Source of the DNA: Chloroflexota bacterium
GTDB lineage: Bacteria > Chloroflexota > Anaerolineae > B4-G1 > SLSP01
Direction: 5' to 3'
NCBI GenBank assembly: GCA_029555965.1
Contig: JAKQHY010000226.1
Coordinates: forward strand, 1 to 33,452
Length of the DNA: 33,452 bases
Shown here piece after piece: positions 23,414-32,251 of the stretch. The notes beneath the pieces were generated by a model that had not been told where the DNA came from, did no database searches, and worked only from the letters and a program-made list of their open reading frames with translations. The position numbers were made by a program, and so were the translations under genes. Position 1 is the first letter of the stretch, and every line of letters starts with the position of its first letter.

Positions 23414-25916
23414 AACACAATCCCTACCACCAGAAAATCTGACCGCCCCCCAAGATAAAACGGTATCTCCAAGCCACTCTATCGCAGCACTCCGCTTTTT
23501 GATCTGGATCGCATTCAGCACGCTGGTCTTTATGTCTGCTTACGAGTTGTTCAAAGGTTGGCTCTATCCCCACAATCTGCCCTGGCAACTGCGCCTCCTG
23601 ACCGTTGCCTTCAGCGTGGGCTTCGCTACCCTGGGCGCCTACGTGATTCTCTACCGGATAGACCACTCTTACCGTCATATTGCGGCAGAGCTGTACCAAA
23701 AGGAACATGCCAGCCTGGTTTTGGAAAGCGCCCAGTTGGCGCTGGAACAAGAAGTCGCCGAGCGCACCGGCGAACTGGCCGACGCCAACCTGCGGCTGGA
23801 AAAGGAAATCTCGGAACGGCAGCAAGCCGAAGAGAACTTGCGCCGCGAGCGCGATTTTGCCGAGAGCCTCATTGCCACCGCACAGGTCATCATTCTGATC
23901 CTCGATCCCGAAGGGCGAATCCTCCGAGTCAATCCCTACTTTGAAACCATCTCCGGCTATGCCTTTGATGAAATCAAGCTCAAACACTGGGAAAGCACCT
24001 TCCTGCCGGAACGCGAGCGGGCGCGCATCCACGAAGTTTTTCAGAAAACATTGGCCGATCACCAAAGCAAGGGCATCGTCAACCCCATCCTCACCCAGTC
24101 TGGTCAGGAACGCAGCATAGAATGGTACAATTGCACCCTCTATGACACGGAAGGCGTGCTGCTTGGCGTGCTGGCCGTCGGCCACGACATTACCGAACAG
24201 CGAAAGGTGGAGGCCATCCTGCGCAAAGCGCACGACGAATCTGAACAACAAGTGCGCGAGCGCACCCGTGAATTGGAGCGGCGCGTCACCCAATTGGCGA
24301 TCCTCAACGACGTCGGCAGCAAAATTGCCGCCATCCTCGACCTGGAACACGTCTTCAATCGCGTCACCACCCTCGTTCAAGAGAACTTCGGCTACCATCA
24401 CGTGGGCCTGTTCACCCTGGATCACGCCTCAGACTCTCTGGTGATGCAGGCCAGGGCCGGCGCGTTCGACCCGCTTTTCCCGCCCCAACACATCCTCAAA
24501 GTGGGGCAAGGCATGGTCGGCTGGGTGGGAAAATATAGCAAAACCCGGCTGGCGAATGACGTGAGCGCCGAGCCACAGTACGTCAACCTCTACCCGGATG
24601 TGATCCCGACACAGTCTGAACTCAGTGTGCCGATCCGGCTGGCCGGGGAAATTGTCGGCGTCCTTGACATCCAAAGCCCGGAGCTGAATGCCTTCGACGA
24701 CAGCGACGTCATGGTGATGGAGACTTTGGCCGACCAGGTTGCCGTTGCCATCGCCAACTCCCGCCTGTACCAGACGGTGCAGCACGAATTGAACGAACGG
24801 CGCCAGGCCGAAGCCGCCCTGCGCGAGTCCGAAGCCCGTTACCATACCGTCTCCGATCTGATCTCGGACGTGGCCTACGCCGCCACCGTCCACTCCAACG
24901 GAACGCTCAGCCCGGACTGGGTCGCCGGCTCCTTCACCAACGTGCCCGGGTTGGACTTCAGCGATCCTGAAAAACAACCGGCGTGGGAGGAGGTGATCCA
25001 CCCGGACGACATGCAGACGCTTCAAGAAGCCTTCGAGACGCTGATGGCTTGCCAGCCTTATGAATGTGACCTCCGTTTGATCGATCAAAGTGGCAACATT
25101 CGCTGGCTGCACACGCGCAATCATCCGGTATGGGATGGCGACGAAAAGCGCGTGGTGCGCATCATCGGCGCCGCTCAGGACATCACCGAGCAGAAAAAGA
25201 TGGAAAGGTTGATGTTGCGCGCCGAGCGCATGGCTGCCATGGGACACATTACCGGAACGCTGGCGCACGAGATCAAAAATCCTCTACAGGCCATCAACAG
25301 CAACCTGGAGTTGGTGCTGGACTTCCCCCTGGAACCAGACGAGCGCATCGAATCCCTGCAAGTTTGCCGGCGTGAAGTAGAACGGCTCACCGACATCACC
25401 CAAAGCGTCCTGAGCTTGGCGCACTTCGACAAGAGCCGTTACCGGGAAATCAACCTCGTCATCCTGGTAGAACAAACGCTGGAATTGTTGCGCAACTCCC
25501 TCAGCAAAGCCTCCGTGCAGGCCGCAACGCGCCTGGAAACGGAGTGGCCGGTCGTCCTCGGCGATGAAGACCAGATCCGTCAGGTCCTGCTCAACCTAGT
25601 CTTGAACGCCGTCGAAGCGATGCCCAACGGCGGCGACCTGGAAATCAGCGGGCGCACCATCGCCACCTCCCTGGTAGTGACCCTCACCAACAACGGCCCG
25701 CCCATCCCACAAGACATCATTGATCACATTTTTGAGCCGTTCTTCACCACCAAACCCGGCGGCGCCGGCCTGGGATTATACATCAGCCATCACATCATCC
25801 AACAACATGATGGCGATTTGAGCGTCAGGAATCTGGAGGATGACCAGGGCGTGTGCTTTACGCTCACCCTGCCTCTGGCAAAATCACTCACTCATCAGGA
25901 GATGCCCAAGCTATGA
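23403..25916 (+). CDS. Membrane PAS/GAF sensor histidine kinase
   Basis: Sensor kinase of about 837 residues. Two TM helices (about 27-46 and 65-84), a coiled coil (about 95-150), PAS 1 (about 152-270, ending VGHDITEQ), GAF (about 300-460, AILNDVGSKIAAILD to VAIANSRLY), PAS 2 (about 475-598, ending AAQDITEQ), HisKA (His622 in LAHEIKNPLQAI) and HATPase_c (LNLVLNAVEAMPNGG, NNGPPIP, GGAGLGLYI). No receiver of its own. GTG 23403 is chosen because GAGG at 23393-23396 lies 6 bases before it; ATG 23391 is an alternative. Both overlap the end of the RCK gene. Its stop overlaps the ATG of the REC-HAD-ATPase gene (ATGA), so that protein is the probable phosphoacceptor partner. Confidence 0.93.
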   Translation: MADETQSLPPENLTAPQDKTVSPSHSIAALRFLIWIAFSTLVFMSAYELFKGWLYPHNLPWQLRLLTVAFSVGFATLGAYVILYRIDHSYRHIAAELYQKEHASLVLESAQLALEQEVAERTGELADANLRLEKEISERQQAEENLRRERDFAESLIATAQVIILILDPEGRILRVNPYFETISGYAFDEIKLKHWESTFLPERERARIHEVFQKTLADHQSKGIVNPILTQSGQERSIEWYNCTLYDTEGVLLGVLAVGHDITEQRKVEAILRKAHDESEQQVRERTRELERRVTQLAILNDVGSKIAAILDLEHVFNRVTTLVQENFGYHHVGLFTLDHASDSLVMQARAGAFDPLFPPQHILKVGQGMVGWVGKYSKTRLANDVSAEPQYVNLYPDVIPTQSELSVPIRLAGEIVGVLDIQSPELNAFDDSDVMVMETLADQVAVAIANSRLYQTVQHELNERRQAEAALRESEARYHTVSDLISDVAYAATVHSNGTLSPDWVAGSFTNVPGLDFSDPEKQPAWEEVIHPDDMQTLQEAFETLMACQPYECDLRLIDQSGNIRWLHTRNHPVWDGDEKRVVRIIGAAQDITEQKKMERLMLRAERMAAMGHITGTLAHEIKNPLQAINSNLELVLDFPLEPDERIESLQVCRREVERLTDITQSVLSLAHFDKSRYREINLVILVEQTLELLRNSLSKASVQAATRLETEWPVVLGDEDQIRQVLLNLVLNAVEAMPNGGDLEISGRTIATSLVVTLTNNGPPIPQDIIDHIFEPFFTTKPGGAGLGLYISHHIIQQHDGDLSVRNLEDDQGVCFTLTLPLAKSLTHQEMPKL

Positions 25917-28147
25917 ACGCCCCTGGCGCTACCCTGGCACGAATTCTCATTGTTGAAGATTCCCTGGGCGTCGCGCGCGCCCTCCACCGCGCCCTGGGAC
26001 TCCATCAGGATGGCCTCTACCGGGTGGAAACCTGCGACTCCGGCGAGTCGGCGCTGGCCCGCCTGCACGAGCGTCATTTTGAACTGCTCATCTCCGACTA
26101 CCGCCTGCCGGGGATCAACGGCCTGGAACTGCTCGAACGCGCCCGCCAGATTCATGCCGACCTCCGCACCATCCTCATCACCGCGTTTGGCTCCCCGGAT
26201 GTGGAGGAACGCGCGCGCGAACTGGCGAACGCCTACATCCCCAAACCCTTCCGCCTCCAGGACATCCTGCGCGTCGTCGAGCGAATTCTGACCGAACCCA
26301 GCACCAAATCGCCTTCAGACACGCAGCCTGCCGACCGCAACCGGATGCCCCTCCCTAGCCCGGAAAAACGCAAATCGGCGCACCTGATCGTCCTGGCCAG
26401 CGACCTTGACGGCACGCTGGCGGAAGAAGGTAAAGTCTCCAACGAAACCTGGAAAGTGCTCAAGCAGGCCAAAATTGCCGGGATCACGGTCATCCTCGTG
26501 ACGGGACGCACACTAGACAGCTTCGTGGCCGAAGGCCCGTTTGCCGAATTGTGCGAGGCCATTGTCGCCGAAAACGGCGCTATCGTCTACTTCCCCCGCC
26601 GCGAAACCATCACGCTGCCCTTCGGACACCTCGACCCGCGTGTCCTGCAACGGTTGGAGATCATGAACGTCCCCCTGGAACGCGGCATGGTCATCGCGGC
26701 AACAGTGGTGCCCCACGACGAGGCCATCCTCAAAGCCCTGCGCGACAGCAAAAGCAGCGCCAACGTGGAATACAACCGCGATTCCGTGATGCTGCTGCCG
26801 CCCGGTGCGACCAAAGGCACCGGCCTGCGCTACGCCTTGACCGAACTGGGCTACTCGCTGCACAACGTCGTGGCTTGCGGAGACGCGGAAAACGACCGCA
26901 GCCTGTTCGAGGCCGTGGAAATGGGCGTCGCCGTTGCCAACGCGCAGCCCACCCTCAAGGCGGTGGCCGACACGGTGCTCGACAAACCACGCGGCGAAGG
27001 CGTCCAGGCATTACTGCTGGATCTGCTCGATGGGCGCACGCCGTACCGGCAGCCCCGCCCCAATCGCCGCCTGCTGATGGGCCATCGCGCCAGCGGCGCC
27101 CCAGTCTACCTCGATCCGTTTGCCGTCGTCGAGAACAACATCGGTATCTTTGGCGCCAGCAACAGCGGCAAATCCTGGCTGGCGGGTCTGCTGGCCGAGG
27201 AGATGCTCAAGCAAGACTATCAAATGTGCATCATTGACCCGGAAGGCGACTATCGCGGGTTGGCGACCTCGCCGCACACGCTGTTGATGGGCGGACCGGA
27301 AATCCCGCTGCCCACCGTCGCCGACGTGATCAACTTCAACGAGTGGACGAACAACAGCCTGGTGCTGGACATTTCGATGTACGAGTGGGGCGAGCGGATG
27401 GCCTACATGCTGGAATTTTTGCGCGCGCTGCGCGGGCTGCGCAGCCGCCGGGGCCGCCCGCACTGCTTCCTGGTGGACGAAATCCAGCACTTCTGCCCGC
27501 CGGAGGGCGGCATTCTCACCGACATGTTCCTGGACGCGATGAAATGGGGTGGGTTCAGTGTCATCAGCTACCGGCCCAGCCAGATCGCGCCCGCCCTGTT
27601 GGACGCCATTGACCACTGGCTCATCACCCGTCTCTCGCTGCCGGAAGAAATCGAGACCGTGACGCCGCGCCTGAGCACATTCCCCGACGGCGAAGCGGCC
27701 CTGGAGCAACTCCCCAGCCTGGCGCGCGGGCAGGCGTACTTGTGTCCCAATCGCCTCCGCCCGTGGATGGCGGATGCCAACCTCGTCAAATTCCAGGTCG
27801 GCCCGCGCACGATCCCCCACATCCGCCACCTCCACAAATACCTGCGCGCGCCCCTGCCCGAAAACAAGCGGTTCTACTTCAACACGCCCGAAGGGGGGCA
27901 CACCGGCAAAAGCGCCGCCAACCTGTGGGAATTCCGCGAGGCGCTGACCGATGTGCCGGCCCCCTCCGTGCGCCTGCACCTCCAACGCGGCGACTTTGAA
28001 TCCTGGATCCGCGGCACCCTGCACGACGACGAACTCGCCCGCCGCCTCCACAAACTCACCGGCCACGACATGAGCGACGAAGCCCTGCGCCAAACCCTGC
28101 AAGAGATCATCGTGGACCGGTATGAGGAGTTGGAGACGCTGGCGTAA
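25913..28147 (+). CDS. REC-HAD phosphatase-HerA-like ATPase fusion
   Basis: A 744-residue multidomain protein. Receiver domain 9-126: Glu15/Asp16, acceptor Asp62 in LLISDYRLPG, Thr90, Lys111 in IPKPF. HAD-IIB hydrolase about 158-372: motif I SDLDGT (Asp164, Asp166), motif II VTGRT, motif III Lys301 in GATKGTG, motif IV GDAENDRS (Asp324, Asp328). HerA/VirB4-type P-loop ATPase about 395-640: Walker A GASNSGKS (414-421), IIDPEGDY, Walker B HCFLVDEIQHF (Asp522, Glu523). C-terminal about 652-744 has FYFNTPEGG, LWEFREALTDVPAPSVRLHL and DFESWIRGTLHDDELARRL, a pattern I associate with DUF5752. All catalytic residues seen are intact. The ATG overlaps the kinase stop by four bases, which implies cotranscription and translational coupling. 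No DNA-binding output domain is present. Substrate of either enzyme part is unknown. Confidence 0.88.
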   Translation: MNAPGATLARILIVEDSLGVARALHRALGLHQDGLYRVETCDSGESALARLHERHFELLISDYRLPGINGLELLERARQIHADLRTILITAFGSPDVEERARELANAYIPKPFRLQDILRVVERILTEPSTKSPSDTQPADRNRMPLPSPEKRKSAHLIVLASDLDGTLAEEGKVSNETWKVLKQAKIAGITVILVTGRTLDSFVAEGPFAELCEAIVAENGAIVYFPRRETITLPFGHLDPRVLQRLEIMNVPLERGMVIAATVVPHDEAILKALRDSKSSANVEYNRDSVMLLPPGATKGTGLRYALTELGYSLHNVVACGDAENDRSLFEAVEMGVAVANAQPTLKAVADTVLDKPRGEGVQALLLDLLDGRTPYRQPRPNRRLLMGHRASGAPVYLDPFAVVENNIGIFGASNSGKSWLAGLLAEEMLKQDYQMCIIDPEGDYRGLATSPHTLLMGGPEIPLPTVADVINFNEWTNNSLVLDISMYEWGERMAYMLEFLRALRGLRSRRGRPHCFLVDEIQHFCPPEGGILTDMFLDAMKWGGFSVISYRPSQIAPALLDAIDHWLITRLSLPEEIETVTPRLSTFPDGEAALEQLPSLARGQAYLCPNRLRPWMADANLVKFQVGPRTIPHIRHLHKYLRAPLPENKRFYFNTPEGGHTGKSAANLWEFREALTDVPAPSVRLHLQRGDFESWIRGTLHDDELARRLHKLTGHDMSDEALRQTLQEIIVDRYEELETLA

Positions 28148-28189
28148 AACCGAGGGGGAGACAAGGAGAGGGGGAGAGGGGGAGAATCA

Positions 28190-28262
28190 CTCGCAACTCC
28201 TAACTCCTAACCCGCAACTCCTCACTCCTCACTCGCAATTCGTAATTCGCAATTCGTAAGGA
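28190..28262. repeat. One-armed mixed heptad array (element I)
   Basis: Units AACTCCT, AACTCCT, AACCCGC, AACTCCT, CACTCCT, CACTCGC, AATTCGT, AATTCGC, AATTCGT in unbroken 7-base register, ending at the ribosome site of the next gene. No complementary arm. The preceding 28155-28189 is a purine-rich GGGGGAGA run. AACTCCT and AATTCGT units recur in elements B and E/F. Confidence 0.8.
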
Positions 28263-28268
28263 GGCTTT

Positions 28269-29438
28269 ATGAAATCCTGGGGCATTCACACCACCGCCAT
28301 CCACACCGGAACGGATTTAACGTCACGCGATGTGGCGCCGCCGCTGCATCTGGCGAACACGTATCTGTTTGAGAGCGCCGCCGAAGCCGCGCGCGCCTTC
28401 GAGACGGAGGAACTGCCGATTTACGCGCGTTGGGGCAATCCCACCCTGGCGCTGCTGGAACGCAAAGTCGCGGCGTTGGAGGGCGCGGAAGCCGCCGTGG
28501 CCGCTGCGTCGGGCATGGCGGCGGTGAGCGCGGCGGTGCTGGCCGCCGTGCAGGGCGGCGACCACGTCGTGGCGACGACGGGGCTGTACAGCGGCACGTA
28601 TCATCTGCTGACGGCGGACTTGCCGCGCTACGGCGTCGAAACGACGCTGGCTCAGGCCGACGATCCGGCGGCGTTTGAGGTTGCGCTCCGCCCCAACACG
28701 CGCCTCATCTACCTGGAATCGCCGGGCAACCCCACCCTCTCCCTCAACGACCTCGCCGCCATCGTGCAGATCGCCAAGTCACGCGGCATCCTGACGATGA
28801 TAGACAACACCTTCGCCACGCCGATCAACCAGCGACCCATTGAATGGGGCGTGGATGTCGTCGTCCATTCCGCCACCAAATTCCTCGGCGGGCACGGCGA
28901 CGCCATCGGCGGGGCGGTGGCCGGCCCGGCAGATTTCATCGAGCGCGTGCTGAAAGGTTCAATCCGGCATTACGGCGGCTGTCTCAGCCCCTTCAACGCC
29001 TGGCTGATCGCGCGCGGCGTCGCCACGCTGCCGCTGCGAATGGCGCGGCACAACGCCAACGCCATCGCCATCGCCGAGTGGCTGGAAGCGCATCCGGCGG
29101 TCGCGTGGGTGCGGTATCCGTGGCTGCCCTCGCATCCGCAATATGCGCTGGCGCGGCAGCAGATGCCCGGCGGCGGGGGCGGCGTCGTCGTCTTTGAGCT
29201 GAAGGGCGGCCTGGCAGCCGGCGCGCGCCTGCAAGACCGCGTCCAGCTCTGCGCCCGCACCGTCAGCCTGGGGGACGTGCGCAGCCTCATCACCCACCCG
29301 GCGAGCACCACGCATCACAGCGTGGCGCGCGAGGCGCGGCTGGCGGCGGGGATTACGGATGGGTTGGTGCGCTTCGCGGTGGGGATTGAGGATGTGGAGG
29401 ATATTGTGGCGGATTTGGAACAGGCGTTGGGGGAGTGA
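28269..29438 (+). CDS. Cys/Met metabolism PLP-dependent enzyme
   Basis: Cytoplasmic trans-sulfuration family enzyme, 389 residues, homotetramer in the family: cystathionine gamma-synthase/lyase, O-acyl-homoserine sulfhydrylase or methionine gamma-lyase. Seen: YARWGNPTL (53-61), SGMAAVSA, GLYSGTYHLL (Tyr107 stacks on PLP in the family), YLESPGNPTL, IDNTFATP and the PLP lysine in HSATKFLGGHGD (Lys204), then SLGDVRSLITHPASTTH and RFAVGIEDVEDIVADL. The AAGGAGG site directly follows heptad element I. A methionine gamma-lyase or sulfhydrylase role is as likely as a cystathionine enzyme; residues that separate them cannot be judged safely. No other sulfur amino-acid gene is nearby. Confidence 0.93.
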   Translation: MKSWGIHTTAIHTGTDLTSRDVAPPLHLANTYLFESAAEAARAFETEELPIYARWGNPTLALLERKVAALEGAEAAVAAASGMAAVSAAVLAAVQGGDHVVATTGLYSGTYHLLTADLPRYGVETTLAQADDPAAFEVALRPNTRLIYLESPGNPTLSLNDLAAIVQIAKSRGILTMIDNTFATPINQRPIEWGVDVVVHSATKFLGGHGDAIGGAVAGPADFIERVLKGSIRHYGGCLSPFNAWLIARGVATLPLRMARHNANAIAIAEWLEAHPAVAWVRYPWLPSHPQYALARQQMPGGGGGVVVFELKGGLAAGARLQDRVQLCARTVSLGDVRSLITHPASTTHHSVAREARLAAGITDGLVRFAVGIEDVEDIVADLEQALGE

Positions 29439-29504
29439 GGAACGATAGAGCGGGGATGGTTTTCTTAACAACAATTTAGATAGTGGGAGCATGGGGAGGG
29501 ATGC

Positions 29505-30317
29505 ATGGCCGATTTAATGGATGAAAAAGATGAGCTTCAGAAATCTGAACCTGGGCAATCAACCCGCCGTCGCGTTCTGTTGATAGGTATAGCTGTATGT
29601 GTTTCGTGGTATGTGTTGGCGTGGATCAGTAGTGCGCCTTCATATTACATCGCAAACGCAAATGCGGCATTTGAGATCGGCGGCGTTAAATACCAAACGC
29701 TCACTCATATCTTGCGCCTGGCGGGTGGGGTATTGCTAGTTGTTGCTCTGTGGCCCGGTATATTGCGCAAATACTATGAGTCGTATCGCGATTATCTGCG
29801 GGAGTTGGGCGTGTTTATGCCACAGGATCGTCAGATGTGGATTGTGTTGCTGGTTTTTGGCGTTGTTTTTGCCGGCCTTTTTGTTTACGATCTGGTACCG
29901 TCAGGATTTACGGGTATTGTGGAATTTCATAGGGGAAATCCTTTATGGTTTATTTTCCTCACCGCTTTTCAGGCTGCTATTGTGGAAGAATTGGTGTTTC
30001 GCGGCCTCGCCTTTGGTGTACTGCGAAAGCGTTTTCCCCTCTGGGTGGCAGTTCTATTGCCCGCGATTTTCTTTGGGTTTGCCCACATGTATTGGGGAAT
30101 TGGCCGAGTTTTTGTAACTGCGTTGGTGGGAGCGTTGCTTGCTCTGCTCCGTTGGCGCACTGACAATATCTGGGGCCCAATTTTGGTGCATGGGTTCGTC
30201 AATGTGGGCTTCCCGATCCCGGTTTGGGGAGCCTGGCTGGCGGCAATGCTCACGGCCATTGTCTTGTTAGTGATTAGGCGACTTTCAAAGAGATTGGAGA
30301 ATGGAACAGGCAGCTAA
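29505..30317 (+). CDS. CPBP-family intramembrane metalloprotease
   Basis: Integral membrane protein, 270 residues, about 6-7 TM helices. It carries the CPBP/Rce1 (Abi) motifs: EELVFRG (Glu161, Glu162, Arg166), FFGFAH (His194) and HGFVN (His229, Asn233), the metal and catalytic set of this family. Members cleave or process prenylated or membrane-bound peptides, and in bacteria are linked with bacteriocin maturation or self-immunity; no such peptide is evident here. GGGGAGGG lies just before the ATG; an ATG at 29501 is out of frame. It is more AT-rich than neighbouring genes. The stop overlaps the next open frame, and three or four small genes follow on the same strand. Confidence 0.88.
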   Translation: MADLMDEKDELQKSEPGQSTRRRVLLIGIAVCVSWYVLAWISSAPSYYIANANAAFEIGGVKYQTLTHILRLAGGVLLVVALWPGILRKYYESYRDYLRELGVFMPQDRQMWIVLLVFGVVFAGLFVYDLVPSGFTGIVEFHRGNPLWFIFLTAFQAAIVEELVFRGLAFGVLRKRFPLWVAVLLPAIFFGFAHMYWGIGRVFVTALVGALLALLRWRTDNIWGPILVHGFVNVGFPIPVWGAWLAAMLTAIVLLVIRRLSKRLENGTGS

Positions 30318-30337
30318 TGGTTGAGCAGGGAGAACAG

Positions 30338-30772
30338 ATGCCTAAGAAAGACCTCTTTACCAAAATTCTGGCGATTGCCGGGACAGTGTTGGTGTGGCTT
30401 CCCCTTCTGGCGCCTCTTTTATTTTTTGTAGGGCGGATCGTTGCCGGGCGCAGAGGGCTGATTGACTACCTGATGCCCGCCGAACTCTTCCCGGCGGTTT
30501 TACTCGGCGGCGGGGCGCTGCTGTGGGCGGCGCTGCGGGCGCGCTTACGGCAGAAGCTCATCGGCTGGAGCCTGGGCGTCGCGGTCGGCGCGCTGGTTGG
30601 CAGCCAGGCGTTGGCGGTAGTCACGGGGTTGGCCTCCGGCGCGCGGGAGCCGGTCGGCGTATGGTGGGCGCTTGTGCTGGCGCTGCTCGGCGTCTACACG
30701 CTGGCGGTGATTGTTATTGGGGTGGGAGGCGGGTTGCTGCTGCGCGAACTTTTGTACAGAGGTAAAGAATGA
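30338..30772 (+). CDS. Unknown membrane protein
   Basis: A 144-residue protein of no recognised family with about four TM helices (about 12-32, 47-65, 76-98, 107-134), arginine-rich loops between them, and a short basic tail. ATG 30338 is chosen because GGGAG lies 6 bases before it; an ATG at 30317 overlapping the protease stop would add seven residues. It is probably translated with the protease upstream and the small gene downstream, whose ATG overlaps its stop. Confidence 0.65.
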   Translation: MPKKDLFTKILAIAGTVLVWLPLLAPLLFFVGRIVAGRRGLIDYLMPAELFPAVLLGGGALLWAALRARLRQKLIGWSLGVAVGALVGSQALAVVTGLASGAREPVGVWWALVLALLGVYTLAVIVIGVGGGLLLRELLYRGKE

Positions 30773-31059
30773 CAGAAGAAACTCAAACTTATTCACTGAT
30801 GTTGCATGTACGGCGTGTGACGTATGAAGATGCGTATGTGGCGGTGCCTGTTACCAGCGCTATTATGGTTGAGAAAGAAGGGGGTACTTTTGGAATTGAT
30901 GTTGATGCTTTTATAGCTGAAGCTATCCACATTAGCAGTCATCCACAGGTCGAATGGAAGATGGAATCTGCGCATGTTGAACCGCATCCAATCCAGCAAC
31001 CCTTGCCCGAAGATCGGCATAGTTTTGATGCTTTTTATGAAAACAGTGGGAATGTTTAG
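30769..31059 (+). CDS. Small unknown soluble protein
   Basis: A 96-residue acidic protein, no family recognised. It starts MTEETQTYSLMLHVRRVTYEDAYVAVPV, suggesting a beta-rich N-terminal part, and ends in a His/Pro-rich stretch. No signal peptide or TM helix. ATG overlaps the TGA of the preceding membrane protein gene (ATGA), with AGAGGT upstream, which supports translational coupling. AT-rich relative to neighbours, like the protease gene. Confidence 0.6.
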   Translation: MTEETQTYSLMLHVRRVTYEDAYVAVPVTSAIMVEKEGGTFGIDVDAFIAEAIHISSHPQVEWKMESAHVEPHPIQQPLPEDRHSFDAFYENSGNV

Positions 31060-31074
31060 TGGAAAGGATTCAGA

Positions 31075-31518
31075 ATGCCCCCCAATGATTCACATAACCT
31101 TAATCGCTTCATCGCCGCACAGGAAACCGTCTACCCCACCGCCCTCGCCGAGCTAAAAAACGGCCAGAAGCGCACGCACTGGATGTGGTTCATCTTCCCG
31201 CAGGCAGCGGGATTGGGGTTCAGTTCCACGTCGCAATACTACGCCATCCAAAGCCTCGAGGAAGCGCGACAATACCTGACCCATCCCGTCCTGGGAGTGC
31301 GGCTGCGGGAATGTGCAGAAGTTTTGCTGACCGTCGAAGGCCGTTCCGTCTCGCAAATCTTCGGCTATCCCGACGACCTGAAGTTGAAATCGTCTATGAC
31401 GCTGTTTGCGCGCGCCGCCGATGATCCCCACTCCGTATTTGTCCGGGTGCTGGAGAAATATTTTCACGGGGAGCAAGACAGCAAAACGTTGGATATTCTG
31501 GTAAAATTCAGCACGTAA
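31075..31518 (+). CDS. DUF1810 family protein
   Basis: A 147-residue cytoplasmic protein matching the DUF1810 pattern: NLNRFIAAQETVYPTALAELKNG, THWMWFIFPQAAGLG, SSTSQYYAIQSLEEA, YLTHPVLGVRLRECAEVLL, IFGYPDDLKLKSSMTLFA and VLEKYFHGEQDSKTLDIL. The family is widespread, full-length single-domain and biochemically uncharacterised as far as I know. GGAAAGGA lies 8-9 bases before the ATG. It lies 15 bases after the preceding gene and 14 before the next. Confidence 0.88.
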   Translation: MPPNDSHNLNRFIAAQETVYPTALAELKNGQKRTHWMWFIFPQAAGLGFSSTSQYYAIQSLEEARQYLTHPVLGVRLRECAEVLLTVEGRSVSQIFGYPDDLKLKSSMTLFARAADDPHSVFVRVLEKYFHGEQDSKTLDILVKFST

Positions 31519-31532
31519 AAAAGGAGTCTCTT

Positions 31533-32234
31533 TTGACCTCAAACGACATCGTCGGACTCATTGCTTCTTACATCTACGCCTTCGGCCTGCTCTTCGTTGT
31601 CGAAGGCATCGGCAAGTGGCGCAAGTGGCCGCAATTCCTCACCCGCAAGCTCATCCACATCGGCGCGGGGATGTGGATTTGGGGCATCCTGGCCCTATTC
31701 GACCATTGGACTTTCGGCGTGATCCCCTTTGCGACGTTCATCATCTTGAACTACGTTTTCTACCGCCAGCAGACGTTCAAGGCGATGGACGACGAAAAAG
31801 CCACCCCCGGCACGGTCTACTTCGCCATCTCCATCACCATCCTGTTCGCGCTGCTGTGGCGGACGGGCGGCGTGGCGGATCGCGTTCCCGTCGCTGCCGC
31901 CGCCGTGATGGCAATGACGTGGGGCGACGGAGTGGCGAGTATTGTCGGCAAGCGGTGGGGCAAGCATCCCTACACCGTCTTCGGGCACACGCGCACCTGG
32001 GAAGGCACGGCGGCGATGGCGATTTGCGCCTTTATCGGCATCGGCCTGACGCTGTGGTTGCTATCCGCCTCGGCGCTCAGCCCCAACAGTGCGCCGGTGA
32101 GCTTCGGTCGCGCCCTCAGCATGGCTGTGATCGGCACCATCGTCGCCACCGCTGCCGAAAGCGTCTCCCCCGCCGGGACGGACAACCTCAGCGTGCCGCT
32201 GTTGACGGGACTGGTATTATATTTTGTCGTATAA
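31533..32234 (+). CDS. Phytol/dolichol kinase-like (CTP-dependent) membrane protein
   Basis: Polytopic membrane enzyme of the VTE5/SEC59/cytidylyltransferase-like group, 233 residues, expected to phosphorylate a prenyl alcohol such as phytol or a diacylglycerol-like lipid with CTP. Seen: TRKLIHIGAGMWIWG, TWGDGVASIVGKRWGKH, FGHTRTWEGTAAM and AESVSPAGTDNLSVPL, the conserved motif set, with about six TM helices. The start is TTG 31533 with AAGGAG 6 bases upstream; no ATG fits the N-terminus. A DUF92 gene, the family of the phytyl-phosphate kinase VTE6, begins one gene downstream, which supports a prenyl-alcohol salvage role. Confidence 0.85.
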   Translation: MTSNDIVGLIASYIYAFGLLFVVEGIGKWRKWPQFLTRKLIHIGAGMWIWGILALFDHWTFGVIPFATFIILNYVFYRQQTFKAMDDEKATPGTVYFAISITILFALLWRTGGVADRVPVAAAAVMAMTWGDGVASIVGKRWGKHPYTVFGHTRTWEGTAAMAICAFIGIGLTLWLLSASALSPNSAPVSFGRALSMAVIGTIVATAAESVSPAGTDNLSVPLLTGLVLYFVV

Positions 32235-32251
32235 ACACCAGAGGTATGGGT

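Noticed and set aside
31616..32251. Long upstream extension of the histidine kinase frame
   Set aside because: It overlaps the phytol-kinase-like gene in another frame, gives Arg/His-rich non-protein-like sequence, and a good ribosome site supports ATG 32252.
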